Assembly (NCBI RefSeq): GCF_000327385.1
Contig: NW_008709716.1
Location: 1,494,957 to 1,558,956 of the forward strand
Reading direction: 5' to 3'
Origin: Lottia gigantea
Taxonomy: Eukaryota > Mollusca > Gastropoda > Lottiidae
Length of the DNA stretch: 64,000 bases
A program made the translations under genes and the position numbers. This document shows positions 11,736-24,100 of the stretch, one piece after another. Under the pieces are notes generated by a model. That model made no database searches, was not told the DNA's origin, and worked only from the letters and a program-made list of their open reading frames with translations. Each line of letters begins with the position of its first letter. Within the stretch, counting starts at the first letter, position 1.

Positions 11736-13219
11736 AATCGAAAGAATGTGTCTCTCATGTTTTAAGTTGGCATCCGTGTCCCAGCATATTAAGTGAGATC
11801 TCTTCATCCTGCAAAAAATTGTGTTGAAAATAGTCCGCGGCCAAAGGGAATGGAACGCACTTTTCAATTATTTACATTCCCATGGGAACAAAAAGTTGTT
11901 TGTATGGTATGAACTACGGGTTCTCTCAATATTCTTGGGCGCCTTTTTGAACGCATGTCATCTCATTCCCAACAAACTACGGTTTCCTTGTGTCCAAAGC
12001 GACGTTGAGACATATCTACTTTTAGATCATGTCTCGTCGGTACGAACTCGTCTTCCTTTTAGGAAAAAGTAAAATACGAAGTTGGGACAAGTCTACTGTT
12101 TCAGACTTTAACAGTGATTAAGATGCTCACCTTGTACATCCACTGGAGATAATAATGCTTTCAGCGCTTTATGCTAATCAATAGTGAATACGAATAGTCA
12201 TTTTCCTCACATTTCTGATTGACTTGAAATGGCTTCAGATAATGTGACCAGGTGATAATAAAAGTGCTTCAGAATCTAAATTGTCAAATATATCTAGAGG
12301 GTAATATCAACAAAACTTCAACTATATGCTGTCTGTTTTGTTCATTAGTACATTCTGGGGGCTTCATACCAAGTGGGTCTATTGATTTGATATCTTTGTA
12401 ATTGGGTTATCCACATCTAAAGAACGATAAATGCCTTTGCAGATTGTGTGCAACTTACTTTCTTTAGCCTTCATCAGAAAACCTCCTGACATTTTCAAGT
12501 TACAAGATCTTTTTAAGATATCATTTATTGCAAGTTATATTTTAAGACACACGAAATGACAATAGACTCAGTACAATATACATCACGTAAACCTTGATAT
12601 ATACTATGATGAAACCTGCTGTAGGATATCATTCTCTACAATACCTTTAAAAGTAACATTCTACAATCCAGATTTTGTCCATATCCTTGACCATTTGAAA
12701 AATAAACCTGTCAACATTACTTTAAGGTAGTGTTAGATGATGATGAGAACATGGGCTAGGTAGTATGAAGATTTATGAATATTGACAGGCAATTATTACT
12801 ATAATTATCTAATAAAAACAGATTTCTCTTCTTAATATTTAATATCATCTTCAGTTGTGAATAAGTATAATATTTTACTATTTGACAAATAGCACTTTAA
12901 AATTAAATTTTGTTTTTTGTTCAGTTTATCAAATAATAAATCCAATGAGAATTCCATTTATAACAAACATGACAATGATGAATTAATAAACCAAATAAAC
13001 AATAAAATTTGGAAACTCTTGCTTAGAAAGAAACGGTAGGATTTTCTTTATAACATAAAGTTTTAACTCTACTTTTATGATCTATTTCAAAATATAAAAT
13101 TTGATAATTGACAAATGCTAACTCTATGTTACTCTATACATCAATATCATCATTTAGATAAAATCCATTACTCAACAGACATTATAACAATAATCTATTC
13201 CACAACTAATCAATCTTCA
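11736..13219. other. Non-coding spacer
   Basis: No exon, RNA gene or clear repeat was recognised. A reading frame near 11821-12072 has no recognisable domain and no splice context, and is taken as chance. Confidence 0.35.
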
Positions 13220-13502
13220 CAATTGGTCAGGGTATATGTCTTTATCTTTTACCTTGACTGCAATAGACCACTTTCTCTTTCTTGTATCACGGTCAGTAAT
13301 TTGATTGGATTGTATGCCAATTAGAGAGCCCTCTATTTCATAATAATTATTATTGACAGTTTCTTTTGTCGAGGGCCCAGATTGGCTGTATTAGCGAGCG
13401 TACAGTCCAATTAAATTGCTGCATTCACAAACTTCAGTGAAATAAAAAAAGTGGGCCATTGCAGTCAAGGTATAAGATGAAGACAAAATACCTTGATCAT
13501 TG
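13220..13502. mobile_element. Inverted-repeat MITE, about 280 bp
   Basis: The two ends are imperfect inverted repeats of roughly 85-90 bp. Left arm markers CTTTATCTTTTACCTTGACT and GCAATAGACCACTTT match the reverse complement of the right arm (AAGTGGGCCATTGC and AGTCAAGGTATAAGATGAAG). The spacer holds no coding capacity. The superfamily is not assigned because the exact ends and target duplication are unclear. Confidence 0.65.
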
Positions 13503-13744
13503 TGATAATGCAACTAATCTGGATTGCTGTCACCGGGTAAGGTATTGTGCATAATTGTCAGTACTTCATATCTTCATATATCACTCTTGTTCAGTGATGG
13601 CTGACTGTGGTACATCTTCAAAGAGCAACAGTATTGCTCTCACATTTCCAGACTAGGTGTAATTCATCTGAAAAAAAAAGTTGATATATGAGATATCCTT
13701 AGTCATATTATGATAATTTGATAACAAATTGGTTGTTTACTATA

Positions 13745-14445
13745 CAGTGGTGTAACCTATTTTCGTGGATTCATCACCGAATTTCGTCAAAGTTAAAAAA
13801 ACGAATGTCTTAGATGTTTCCTCAGATATTCTACAAAATAATTAAAATTGGTTTGTTTCGATTTTCTTTATTAATCCTCCACTTTGACCCATATTTCATG
13901 AGCAACCAACTCGGTAACGGCGGCAGAATGCGTCACCTATTTTCATGTACAATGTTTGATCTATAAATAAGTCTAGAAAAACACGTTGTATTGATACCAG
14001 GTGGTATAATTAACTTCTCTTAGTATAAACTTTAATATCAATTCATTATAACTAGTGACAATTCCTTGAAAGAACCACGATTTAAAAAAAATAGTGACTG
14101 ACAAAATAAGATACGTAGCGTGATTTATTGCTAAAAGTCACTGAAATAACATAAGAATATGGTCCACTTTATGTTCCATTTACCGCTTGGGATTATAAGG
14201 AAATTCGGCCGATAAAAAATGGTGACGTTTGGTAATAACTGAAATCCGCCATTTTGTATTTGTCAAAGTATACATTAATACATTTTACCTTGCTTGGAAC
14301 TACTGGATTCATTCTACTAGCTGATATTGTAGAGAAAACCCATGTTTATCAAAACAAAGTAATGCGAAGGTCGCTCATGTAAATTATTAATCCTTTCCGG
14401 AAATCCACGAATAATAGGTTTCCACGAAATTAGGTTACTTGACTG
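13745..14445. mobile_element. Tc1/mariner-type non-autonomous element, 701 bp
   Basis: The element begins CAGTGGTGTAACCTATTTTC and ends in its inverted counterpart (AAATTAGGTTACTTGACTG). Both ends are flanked by TA (13743-13744 and 14446-14447). CAGT termini and a TA target duplication are the signature of the Tc1/mariner superfamily. Subterminal GTGGATT and TTCGTGGA blocks also repeat in inverted order. No transposase frame was seen, so it must have been moved in trans. Confidence 0.72.
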
Positions 14446-15369
14446 TAATAATGGAACTTACCAAACTACTGTCAGTTTCGGTAACTTGAATGTCGATCTT
14501 GAAATCATTATTAATTGGCAAACAAGCTGATGATAATAATGTTGGTATCTTCATAATATCTCCGCAACACTAATAGTCTTGAATGTTTAGACTCTAATTA
14601 AATTTTCAGATACAAGTCGGCTTATTGTTACATGCATATACAGCTAATTCTGCTATATAGCTAGTAGAAATAATGCAGCCTAATAAAGATAAGATAACAA
14701 CTTTATTGAACTTGATACACTATGTCCTCCTCATAAGGTCTAAAAGACTAAAATGTTTTGTATTTCCAGGCCTAAAATTATAACATTCTTATTTAGACAA
14801 AAGCTGAAAAGGATGTTTTCTTAAAACTAAACAAATGGCCTTTGTTGGATGCTTACGCTTCACTTTAAAGTGATTGATACGGTACTAAATTTTTTATTTG
14901 GCCCACTATACAGTTTTAGGAATGTTATCGAGACTTATGTAATCGAGACTTAACTGGCGGGAACATTGAGTTATATTTATTCAAGTCGAATCACCATAAA
15001 ATATATTATTCCACTTCCATTTATGTAAATAGTGCCTATGGAAAACAATATGTAAAACCCCAAAGAACATTTTGACGCAAACTTTCTTGAAGTTTTACCA
15101 TCATATATTGATAAGGTCACAAAAATTGTCAATAAAAGTAGAAACTATAAATTTTTCTCCATTTCCATTCGCTTAATGGTCAATTCGCCCCAAAACCAAA
15201 ATGCCAACAGAATAATTAGGCCTATTGTTGAATTAAAGGGCCCGTTGTTGAACCTTTTTGTCAGTGGTAAAATAACGATAACTACTTTTTGCAATTGCAA
15301 GACATCATCGACGGGACAATCTCATGTGACACAGTAACCAAAATCCAAACCAATATCAATAATCTGTAG
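14446..15369. other. Non-coding spacer
   Basis: Nothing coding was recognised. It holds only AT-rich single-copy-looking sequence leading into the 31-bp array. Confidence 0.35.
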
Positions 15370-18190
15370 GCCCTACCATAGGTTGCCTAGTAGCATTAAC
15401 CTATTGTCCAATTATAATAATCTGAGACTACAGGGGTAACAATAGCCCAGTACTACCAGTGGCCTACTAACAACAGCCTAGCACTAGTAATAAAAGCCTA
15501 GCACTACCAGTAATCAAGTAACAATAGCCAATTCTATCAATGGCCCAGTAACAATAGCCTAGTACTACCAGTGACTCAGTAACAATAGCCTAGTACTATC
15601 AATGGCCCAGTAACAATAGCCTAGTAACTATAGCCCAGTACTATCAATGGCCCAGTTACAATAGCCTAGTACCACCAGTGGCCCAGTAATAATAGACTAG
15701 TACTAACAGTGGCCCTCTAACAATAACCTAGCACTACCTGTGGACGAATAATTGATAGCCTTGTACTACCAGTGGCCCAGTAACAATAGACTAGTACTAT
15801 CATTGGCGCAGTAACTATAGCCTAGTACTATCAGTGGCCCAGTTACAATAGCCTAGTACCACCAGTGGCCCAGTAATAATAGCCTAGTACTACCAGTCGC
15901 CTAGTAATAATAGCCTAACACTACCGATGGCCCACTAGCAATAGCTTAGTACTACCAGTGGCCCAATTACAAAAGCCTAGTACTACCAGTGGCCCAGTAA
16001 TAATATCCTAGTACTATCAGTGGCCCACAAACAATAGCCTAGTACTAACAGTGGCCCACAAACAAAAGCCTAGTACTAACAGTGGCCCGGTAACAATAGC
16101 CTAGTAACTATAGCCTAGTACTATCATTGGCCCAGTAACTATAGTCTAGTACTACCAATGGCCCAGTAACAATAGCGTAGTACTACCAGTGGCCCAGTGA
16201 TAATAGCCTAGTACTAACAGTGGCCCTCTAACAATAGCCTAATACTACCATTGGCCCAGTAATAATAGCCTAGTATTATCAGTGGCCCATTTACAATAGC
16301 CTAGTACTACCAATGGCCCAGTAATTATATTGTACTACCAGTGGCCCAGTTACAATAGCCTAGTACTACCCATGGCCCAGTTACAATAGCCTAGTACTAC
16401 CAATGGCCCAGTTACAATAGCCTAGTACTATCAGTGGCCTAGTGATAATAGCCTAGTACTACTAGTGGTCCAGTAATAATAGCCTAGTACTAACAGTGGC
16501 ATAGTTCAAATAGCCTAGTAACTTTAGCCTAGTACTACCGATGGCCCAGTAACAATAGCATAGTGCTATCAATAGCCCAGTAACAATAGCCTAGTACTAT
16601 CAGTGGCCCAGTTACAATAGCCTAGTACCACCAGTGGCCCAGTAATAATAGCCTAGTGCTAACAGTGGCCCTCTAAAAATAGCCTAGTACTATCAGTGGC
16701 CCAGTTACAATAGCCTAGTACCACCAGTGGCCCAGTAATAATAGCCTAGTGCTAACAGTGGTCCTCTAAAAATAGCCTAGTACTACCAGTGGCCCAGTAA
16801 TAATAGCCTAGTACTATCAATGGCCCAGTTACAATAGCTTAGTACTACCAATGACCCAGTTACAATAGCCTAGTACTACCAATGGCCCAGTAATAATAGC
16901 CTAGTACTACCAGTTGCCCAGTAATAATAGCCTAGTACTACCAATGGCCAACTAACAATAGCCTAGTACTAATACAGTAATAGTGGCCCACTAACAATAG
17001 CCTTGTACCACCAGTGGCCCAGTAATAATAGCCTAGTGCTAACAGTGGTCCTCTAAAAATAGCCTAGTACTACCAGTGGCCCAGTAATAATAGCCTAGTA
17101 CTATCAGTGGCCCAGTTACAATAGCTTAGTACTACCAATGACCCAGTTACAATAGCCTAGTACTACCAATGGCCCAGTAATAATAGCCTAGTACTACCAG
17201 TTGCCCAGTAATAATAGCCTAGTACTACCAATGGCCAACTAACAATAGCCTAGTACTAATACAGTAATAGTGGCCCACTAACAATAGCCGAGTACTATCA
17301 GAGGACCAATGATAATTACTAGGCCATGTCCCACAAACAATAGCCTAGTACTATCAGTGGCCCAGTTACAATAGCCCAGTACAACCAGAGGACCAATGAT
17401 AATAACCTAGCACTGCCCATGCCCCAGTCACAATAGCCTAGTACTACCAGTGGCCCAATAACAATAGCATAGTACTATCAGTGCTGTAACAATACCAGTA
17501 GCAATAACCTGGTGCAACAAGTGACCCAAACACAATAGCCTAGTATTATCAGTGGCTCAGTAACAATTGTGTAATATTACAAGTGGCCCAGTAACAATAG
17601 CTTAGGACTACCTGTGGATCAAAACAATACCAGTTACAATAGCCTAGTACTACCAGTGGTCCAGTAACATAGCCTAGTACTATCAGTGGCCCAGTAACAA
17701 TAGCTTAGTACTACCAGTGGATTAATAACAATAGACTAGTTCTACATTTACAATACCTAGATCTTACCTGTGATCTAGTAACATTGCCCTGGCAGTGGTA
17801 GCCTAGCACTACATCTAGCCCAGTAACAACAAAGTGATACTTAGTCATCCAATAAGCATACCCCTGAACCACAAATGACCCAAGAAACCTGGTACTACCA
17901 GGAATCCAATATCAATAATCTGATACTACCTGTGGGCCAGTATCAAAGGCCTGCGTTCAGCAAGTTGTCGAATCGCAAAAGACTATTCCTACCAATGGTC
18001 CAGTAATAATGACCCGGTACAATGAGTGAGCCAGTCAAAATACCCTGCTACAGCCAATGGACCAGTTAAAATGATATACTATTACTACTACAAGAGTTTC
18101 AAAATTAATAGCCTGATTCTGCCCGTGGCCCACTAAAGAATACCTTGGTACAGGCAATGCCCAAAATACAATACCCTGGTGCTACCTCTG
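15370..18190. repeat. Large minisatellite with a 31-bp unit
   Basis: Roughly 80-90 head-to-tail copies of a 31-bp unit, which reads AATAGCCTAGTACTACC then AGTGGCCCAGTAAC. The centre (about 15.5-17.4 kb) is fairly homogeneous. The right flank (about 17.5-18.2 kb) and the extreme left edge are increasingly degenerate, as expected when unequal exchange homogenises the middle. Recurrent variants (GGCCCAGTTAC, GGCCCAGTAATAATAG, CTATCAGTGG) are interspersed, and some units carry an extra ATAGCCTAGTAAC step. Stop codons in the unit (TAG twice) exclude a coding role. Confidence 0.95.
16721..17289. repeat. 287-bp higher-order duplication inside the 31-bp array
   Basis: The segment 16721-17002 recurs almost unchanged at 17008-17289, an offset of 287 bp. 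Private variants occur in the same order in both: GCTAACAGTGGTCCTCTAAA, ACCAATGACCCAGTTAC, CCAGTTGCCCAGTAATAATA, and the irregular CTAATACAGTAATAGTGG. Sharing of private variants shows a recent block duplication of about nine units. Confidence 0.9.
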
Positions 18191-18345
18191 GCCCATTGTT
18201 AGCCCTTGTTAGCTGTTGGAAGCAGTATAGTTGTTAGCCTTTGTTAGCTGCTGCAAGCAGTGGATTATTATGAACATGATAGCCTTTGTTAGCTGTTCGT
18301 AGCAACTAACATTTACCTCTGGAGGCGGAAAGGCGCCTTTGTTAT
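18191..18345. repeat. Short imperfect tandem repeat (TTTGTTAGCTG)
   Basis: Three imperfect copies of a 45-55-bp unit containing TTAGCCTTTGTTAGCTGYT and GCAGT lie at the right edge of the 31-bp array. No function is apparent. Confidence 0.5.
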
Positions 18346-19429
18346 GTTATAAGCAGTAATAGCCACTAACAACTTCTTGAAAGAATCAACTAATAAAAGG
18401 CGAATCGGGTGAATAGATGATGTTGCTTACTTCAAAGATCATGACCAGGTGGTCTTATTGACGATCTCTAGTTACCAAGACTTAGCTCCTATGCTTCTTT
18501 TGGGCTTTTTTATTGTTATTTTATGATCCTTATAAACTGCCCTAGATAGCATAAACTAAGACCTAGTCCACACACCTGCCTGGTTTAATCTCAACCAGAA
18601 TCTATTTTCTTCCCTTCAGTGATCAATGATCAAAAGTAATGATTTGGTTACATTTCTATGTAACAATATTATATAATAACATTATAAAGGCGATGATAAA
18701 ATAAATTATGATAAAATAACAGTTAAGTACAATGCTTTCTTCTTAAGCCAAATGTCAGCTACATCTGAATATTTTCAGTCCTAATGGTATGAATCTTAGA
18801 TATATCCAGCTCAATTACTTAAAACCCCATTTTAAAATTCAAGCAAACTGAAATCTTCAAGACAAACAAATTAAATTGGTATCAAAGATATTATCTTTAT
18901 CAATGTTAAATGTTGGAAATCAAACGAGAACCCTGGTGCATCTCAATTTTTCTATTGTAAATATACCTTTTTCTTCCCATTTCAAACTTCTAAATTTCAT
19001 TCCCCCACTTGATAGACAGACTGAATGTAGGAGTGCATTTCGATATTAGCAGGCTTTGGAAAGCATTTGTAAAAAATCAATTAATAAATTTTGGAAAATA
19101 TTGAGGGCTTACTTCCAGAAGTAGCTATGTCCAATTTTTGTGAAAATGAGTTATGTTTATAAAACTAATACATTATATGTGTTGGGAAAAACTAAGTCCT
19201 GTTGTCATTATTTATTCTGTCATTGACTTTTTTAATATAGTACAAAAATGCTCCTCTTTGACCATTCTTTCAATCAGTAAAAAGTGAAATAGACTTCTGT
19301 TTCTGGAGTCATCCCTCTATTTTACAATGTTAAGACTGAACTGGACGAGAAGATGTCTCTGACAACATGTCTTTTAAACACAATAGAAACTACAGTTTTT
19401 ATATGATTTTAAAATGACAGGTAGGCCAT
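18346..19429. other. Non-coding spacer
   Basis: No exon, RNA gene or clear repeat was recognised in this AT-rich stretch. Confidence 0.35.
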
Positions 19430-19765
19430 TTTTTGACCAATCATACTTTAGTCTCAGAAACTGAAATTTTTTAGCTGAGCTAATCAGTAATGGTGTTCAC
19501 AACTCATCGTCAAAATTTCAGCCTTCAAATGTGTGTCCAGAATCATCTGCGTTTGAATGTTAAAATGATGATTCGTCAATTTAAGATACTCTGTTATATA
19601 TAGAAAAAACATATATAGAAATATTTAGTAAAATTCCTAGTTTGAAGTATTTTTAAAGGAATTATGTGATTTCCGTACATTTTTAGTACTTCTGAATACT
19701 ATTTACAACTATTCAAGACTAATATCACCCCCCAAAAAGGCACATCTGCCCCTTTAATGAAATAC
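19430..19765 (-). repeat. Dispersed repeat of unknown class, reverse copy
   Basis: This is the reverse-oriented counterpart of 10640-11045. Read on the minus strand it carries the same blocks in the same order: CATAATTCCTT, CAAACTAGGAATT, ATTCTGGACACACAT, GAGTTGTGAACAC and AGCTAAAAAATTTC. Divergence between the copies is substantial, so they are old. The pair flanks the 31-bp array in inverted orientation. Confidence 0.65.
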
Positions 19766-20112
19766 GGTGTGATCATTTATATTGATGAGATCTAAAACAA
19801 GTTCGGATTTGATGATTTTTCTATAAATGGTTTTTGAGTTAATGCCCTTGATTGATAAAATATCATAACAAATTTAAGACGTGAGAGCAGTGTGATTTAA
19901 TTTGATGTATTTGGGTTATTGCTTTTGATTTAAAAAATATTGTTGATTTATATATCAATACATTCAAACTATAAATGCATTATGAAGATCTTTAAAAGCA
20001 GAAAATTTGCATTTTGTTCACTTGACAGTCAAGTTAAAATTAAACCAAACATTCATTCCGCTTTTATTACAATCACTTCAGTTAGGATCTAAAAACCTAC
20101 CTCTTGTACATT

Positions 20113-20294
20113 CGTCAGTTTGATGACACCTTCAGCCAATCAAATTTCTTCCCTATCCAATGGTGGGATTTTATGTGGTGAATAAAATGAGTATTCCGAG
20201 AATTAAACACTGAATTCACCTTTTGTTTGTGCCCAAGGTCCCAGCACTGGTGAGCTTAGAAATTTGATTGGCTGGTGGTATCATCAAACAGTCG
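20113..20294. mobile_element. Short inverted-repeat MITE, about 180 bp
   Basis: The ends are inverted repeats of about 35 bp. The left reads GTCAGTTTGATGACACC followed by AGCCAATCAAATTTCT; the right is AGAAATTTGATTGGCT followed by GGTATCATCAAACAGTC. There is no coding capacity. Its right end abuts the CGTCA repeat, so the two may belong to one compound element. Confidence 0.65.
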
Positions 20295-20405
20295 AGTCAG
20301 GGTTACCTCATACGTCAGTGAGTTCGTCATTCAGTCAATGAAAACGGGAGTGGGTCGGAGTCATTGACGGAGTGACAAACTCACTGACGGAGTGACGGGT
20401 GAGTT
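20295..20405. repeat. CGTCA-rich palindromic repeat, copy 2
   Basis: It opens with GAGTCAGGGTTACCTCATAC and CGTCAGTGAGTTCGTCATTC as in the copy at 7.9 kb, then turns back in inverted order (GAGTCATTGACGGAGTGAC, CTCACTGACGGAGTGACGG), forming an imperfect hairpin around 20340-20355. Confidence 0.7.
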
Positions 20406-20429
20406 AGAATTAATTGGGCGATTCACTAT

Positions 20430-20522
20430 AGACTGTAAACGCAGTTGATCACGCCACAAACATACATAAATATCAACGGCCTTTATTCAGTTTTTAACGT
20501 GATCAACTGCATTTACACACCA
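20430..20522. mobile_element. Very short inverted-repeat element
   Basis: The ends are near-perfect inverted repeats of about 20 bp: TGTAAACGCAGTTGATCACG on the left and CGTGATCAACTGCATTTACA on the right, separated by about 50 bp. It could be a small MITE or a chance remnant of one. Confidence 0.5.
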
Positions 20523-20912
20523 ATAATGAGACCAACGTTTAATTCTTAAGAAGATTTCACCTCTTACCTAACTCTACCATTCTCTACTTCTGGAATTCTG
20601 TTTATTTCTGGAATTCTGATTTAATAATCTGTCGAAAAGATCTAGATTAGTTTGTAGATGAAATGTTAATGTTGTTTACAGCTAACTGATGTCACTGGAA
20701 ATAAAAATATACTACATTTACTATATAATATTTCTAAACCTAAAATTAAAAATAAAGTGTGTGCATCAGGAAATTAAAAGCTGAATTTAAAACCTTAATT
20801 TAAAGCTTTAATTTCCACTAATTAATGGATGAAATTCCTGCAAGTCTAATAGTACACATAGGACATCTCAATCTTAACAGAAAATTAGACATTAGCAATA
20901 AAGCTTTATATG

Positions 20913-21103
20913 TGTTATATTTTAGTTATGTTACGTAACGATCTAGGCAAGGCATTATAATATTATGTACGAAACGTCCAATATGTACGAAAAGACTTCT
21001 ATATTCTTATTTGTTTATATTATTATATGATTTTTCATCTCCATTAAAATGATTAACAAAACAAGAACTCATTTTACATTCAAGTAACCCCAAATACATA
21101 ACA
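20913..21103 (+). repeat. Left LTR of the young Ty3/Gypsy element
   Basis: 191 bp, starting TGTTATATTTTAG and ending ATACATAACA, with TG...CA termini. By eye it is identical to the right LTR. It contains an ACGTAACG block and CGAAACGTCC, but no certain promoter could be assigned. Confidence 0.95.
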
Positions 21104-24100
21104 ATTGGCGACGAGGATCATGTAAATGAACTTAGAAGTAAGCCTACAACTGCACGCCTACATTTTACTCTTCATATGGTACATTTATGCTGATATATTT
21201 GTTCGAATTTAAGACTAGTACATAGGATAGGGTGTACATGCTGTTTTCTACAGAACACAGGCATCCGTAAAGTTGGCATTATACATTTACATTAATCATG
21301 CCTACTACAATTGGACATATAGAGCCTTATACAGAAGGTGTTGGAGATTTTCAAGCCTATGCTGAGAGAGTAAAATTATTTTTTGTTACAAACAACATCC
21401 ATGAAGGGAGGAAAGTTGCTACATTTTTAACTCTTATTGGTAATGAATGCTACACATTACTGAAGTCATTGATAGTTCCAGATTTACCTGAAACCAAAAG
21501 ACTGGATGAGTTGATAGATAAATTACAGACATATTATTCTCCTCCACCATTAGAAGTAGTTGAAAGATACAAATTCAACACTTGTTTTCAAGATGATACA
21601 CAAACAATTACACAATACATTGCTACTTTAAAATCAAAAGCTAAACACTGTCATTTTACTGAATTAAATGGTAGACTGAGAGATCAGATGGTTTTTGGAA
21701 TCAGAGATGATAGTACTAGAAAGAAGTTATTGGCAGAGCGTGATTTGACATTTGAGAAATGTTCAGAAATATGTATTTCTATGGAAACTGCTGCAAAAGA
21801 CAGTAAAGAATTTGCTCAATCAAGAAGAAGTAGATCAGAGAATTTACCAAGAGAAGCTACAGTCCACAAAATGAATTACAATTCATATTCTAGACACAGT
21901 CCTTCATCTAATATGGAAAAACTACGGTGCTATAGATGTAATTCTACAACACATCTTGCCAACAAATGCAATAGGAAAGAATTCATACACTGTTCTAGAT
22001 GTAATAAAAAGGGACACATTGCTGAAGCTTGCATGGCTGCAGTATCCAATGGTAACAATGGAAGAAATTTTACCGAAAACAAAAAGCCATCACTTAACAG
22101 AAATAATGGTGAATATAAGAAGAAGTTTAAAAACTTTCGAAAGAAACCAAATTTACATTTGTTAGAAGATGATGATGATGATGTAGCCCATCTATTTTAC
22201 ACTCAAGAAAGTTCAACTAATACGAGTATTCTTGATGAGGATATTTCTGATGTACTTGCGAATTTATTTTACAATGCAAAATCAAATTCACAATCTAAGA
22301 ATGATGATGTGTTATGGGTGGAAATGGAAATTGAGAAGAAACCTATAGAACTAGAACTCGATACATGTTCTAAATATGCTGTGATGCCATTACATTTATA
22401 CAATGAACAATTTTCAAAATTAAAGTTGCATCCTACAAAGTTAAATGTGAGAACATATACAGGAGAAGTTGTCCAAGCCAAAGGTGTAATATATGTAACT
22501 GCTAAATATGAAAACCAAACCAGATCAAGATTGAAGATGTATGTACTAGAAGGTGTTGGACCTCCACTTCTAGGTCGTGATTGGTTACTTTATATCAAAC
22601 TTAATTGGCGTACTATTACACAGAAACATGCGAATTTAAATTCATTAAAACCTACATCTGCAGGTGCAAGTGATGAACTGAATGTGTTGCTTGACAAATA
22701 CAAAGACATTTTCAATGATGAATTAGGCCAGATGAAAGAAATAACAGCCAAATTACGTGTCAAAGATAATTGTATACCTGCATTCTTTAAACCCATATAT
22801 GTTGCATATTCTTTACAAGAAAAAGTAAGCAATGAACTGGATAGATTGGAAAAAGTTGGTATTATTTCCAAGGTGACTCATAGTGAGTGGGCTGCACCCA
22901 TAGTGCCAGTGGTGAAACCAGATTTAAGTGTGAGAATATGTGGAGACTTTAAAGTCACAGTCAATCCGTTTCTTTATCCATGCAATTATCAATCGCAACG
23001 GATAGAAGATATGTTTGCCAAACTTTCTGGTGGACAGAAATTTTCAAAAATTGATTTAGCCCATGCTTATCAACAGATGGTGTTAGATCCTGAATCTAGA
23101 AAATATTTAACAATAAATACTAGTAAAGGATTATATCAATGTAACAGATTAGCTTTCGGGGTTACATCTGCTCCTGGAATTTTTCAACAAGCAATGGATC
23201 AGATACTACAAGGTTTATCTGGTGTTTTGTGTTACCAAGATGATATTCTTGTTACTGGATCTAATGATAAACAACATCTACAAAATTTAGAAGCTGTTTT
23301 ACAAAAACTTTGAATATGGATTAAGAGTCAAGAAATCGAAATGTTCTTTCTTCAATGATTCAATAGACTATTTAGGACATAAAATTGATAAAGATGGTTT
23401 GCGAACATCTGAAAATAAAGTTATTGCTGTAACAAATGCACCATCACCACAAAATGTTTCAGAACTACGTTCCTATCTTGGACTTTTAAATTACTATCGT
23501 TCATTTTTACCTAATATTGCTAGTGTTTTGAATCCTTTGAACAATCTTTTACAAAAAGATGTGGAATGGTATTGGTCTGAAGATTGTGAAAAATCGTTTA
23601 TTAAATCTAAAGAACTTATAACTACATGTGATGTCTTAGTACATTATGACATTTCAAAACCAATAGTTTTAGCTACAGATGCTTCACCATATGAATGTGG
23701 TGCTGTTCTTTCACATATTATGGAAGATGGTACTGAACATCCTATTGTTTTCATATCTAGAACTTTTACAAAAGCTGAAAAACAGTATGCACAAATTGAT
23801 AAAGAAGCGTTAGCTATAGTTTATGCTGTAAAACGTTTACATCATTACATTTATGGTCGTCATTTTACACTTATTACAGACCATAGACCTTTAACTGCTT
23901 TATTCAACCCTAAAAAGCCTATACCTACACTTGCTGCTGCACGAATGCAACGATGGGCATTGACTTTAAGTACATATGATTATACTATTTCCTATCGTGA
24001 TTCTAATTCTAATGCTAATGCTGATTTTGTTTCAAGATTGCCATTAAAAACGGAAAATGATGAAACTGTAACGGATCATGTGGAACTTTTTCACAATACA

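Noticed and set aside
11821-12072. 83-codon frame
   Set aside because: No recognisable domain or homology and no supporting splice signals.
15370-18190. Possible CRISPR-like or coding repeat
   Set aside because: The 31-bp units are directly contiguous without unique spacers, the DNA is eukaryotic, and every unit has in-frame stops; it is a minisatellite.
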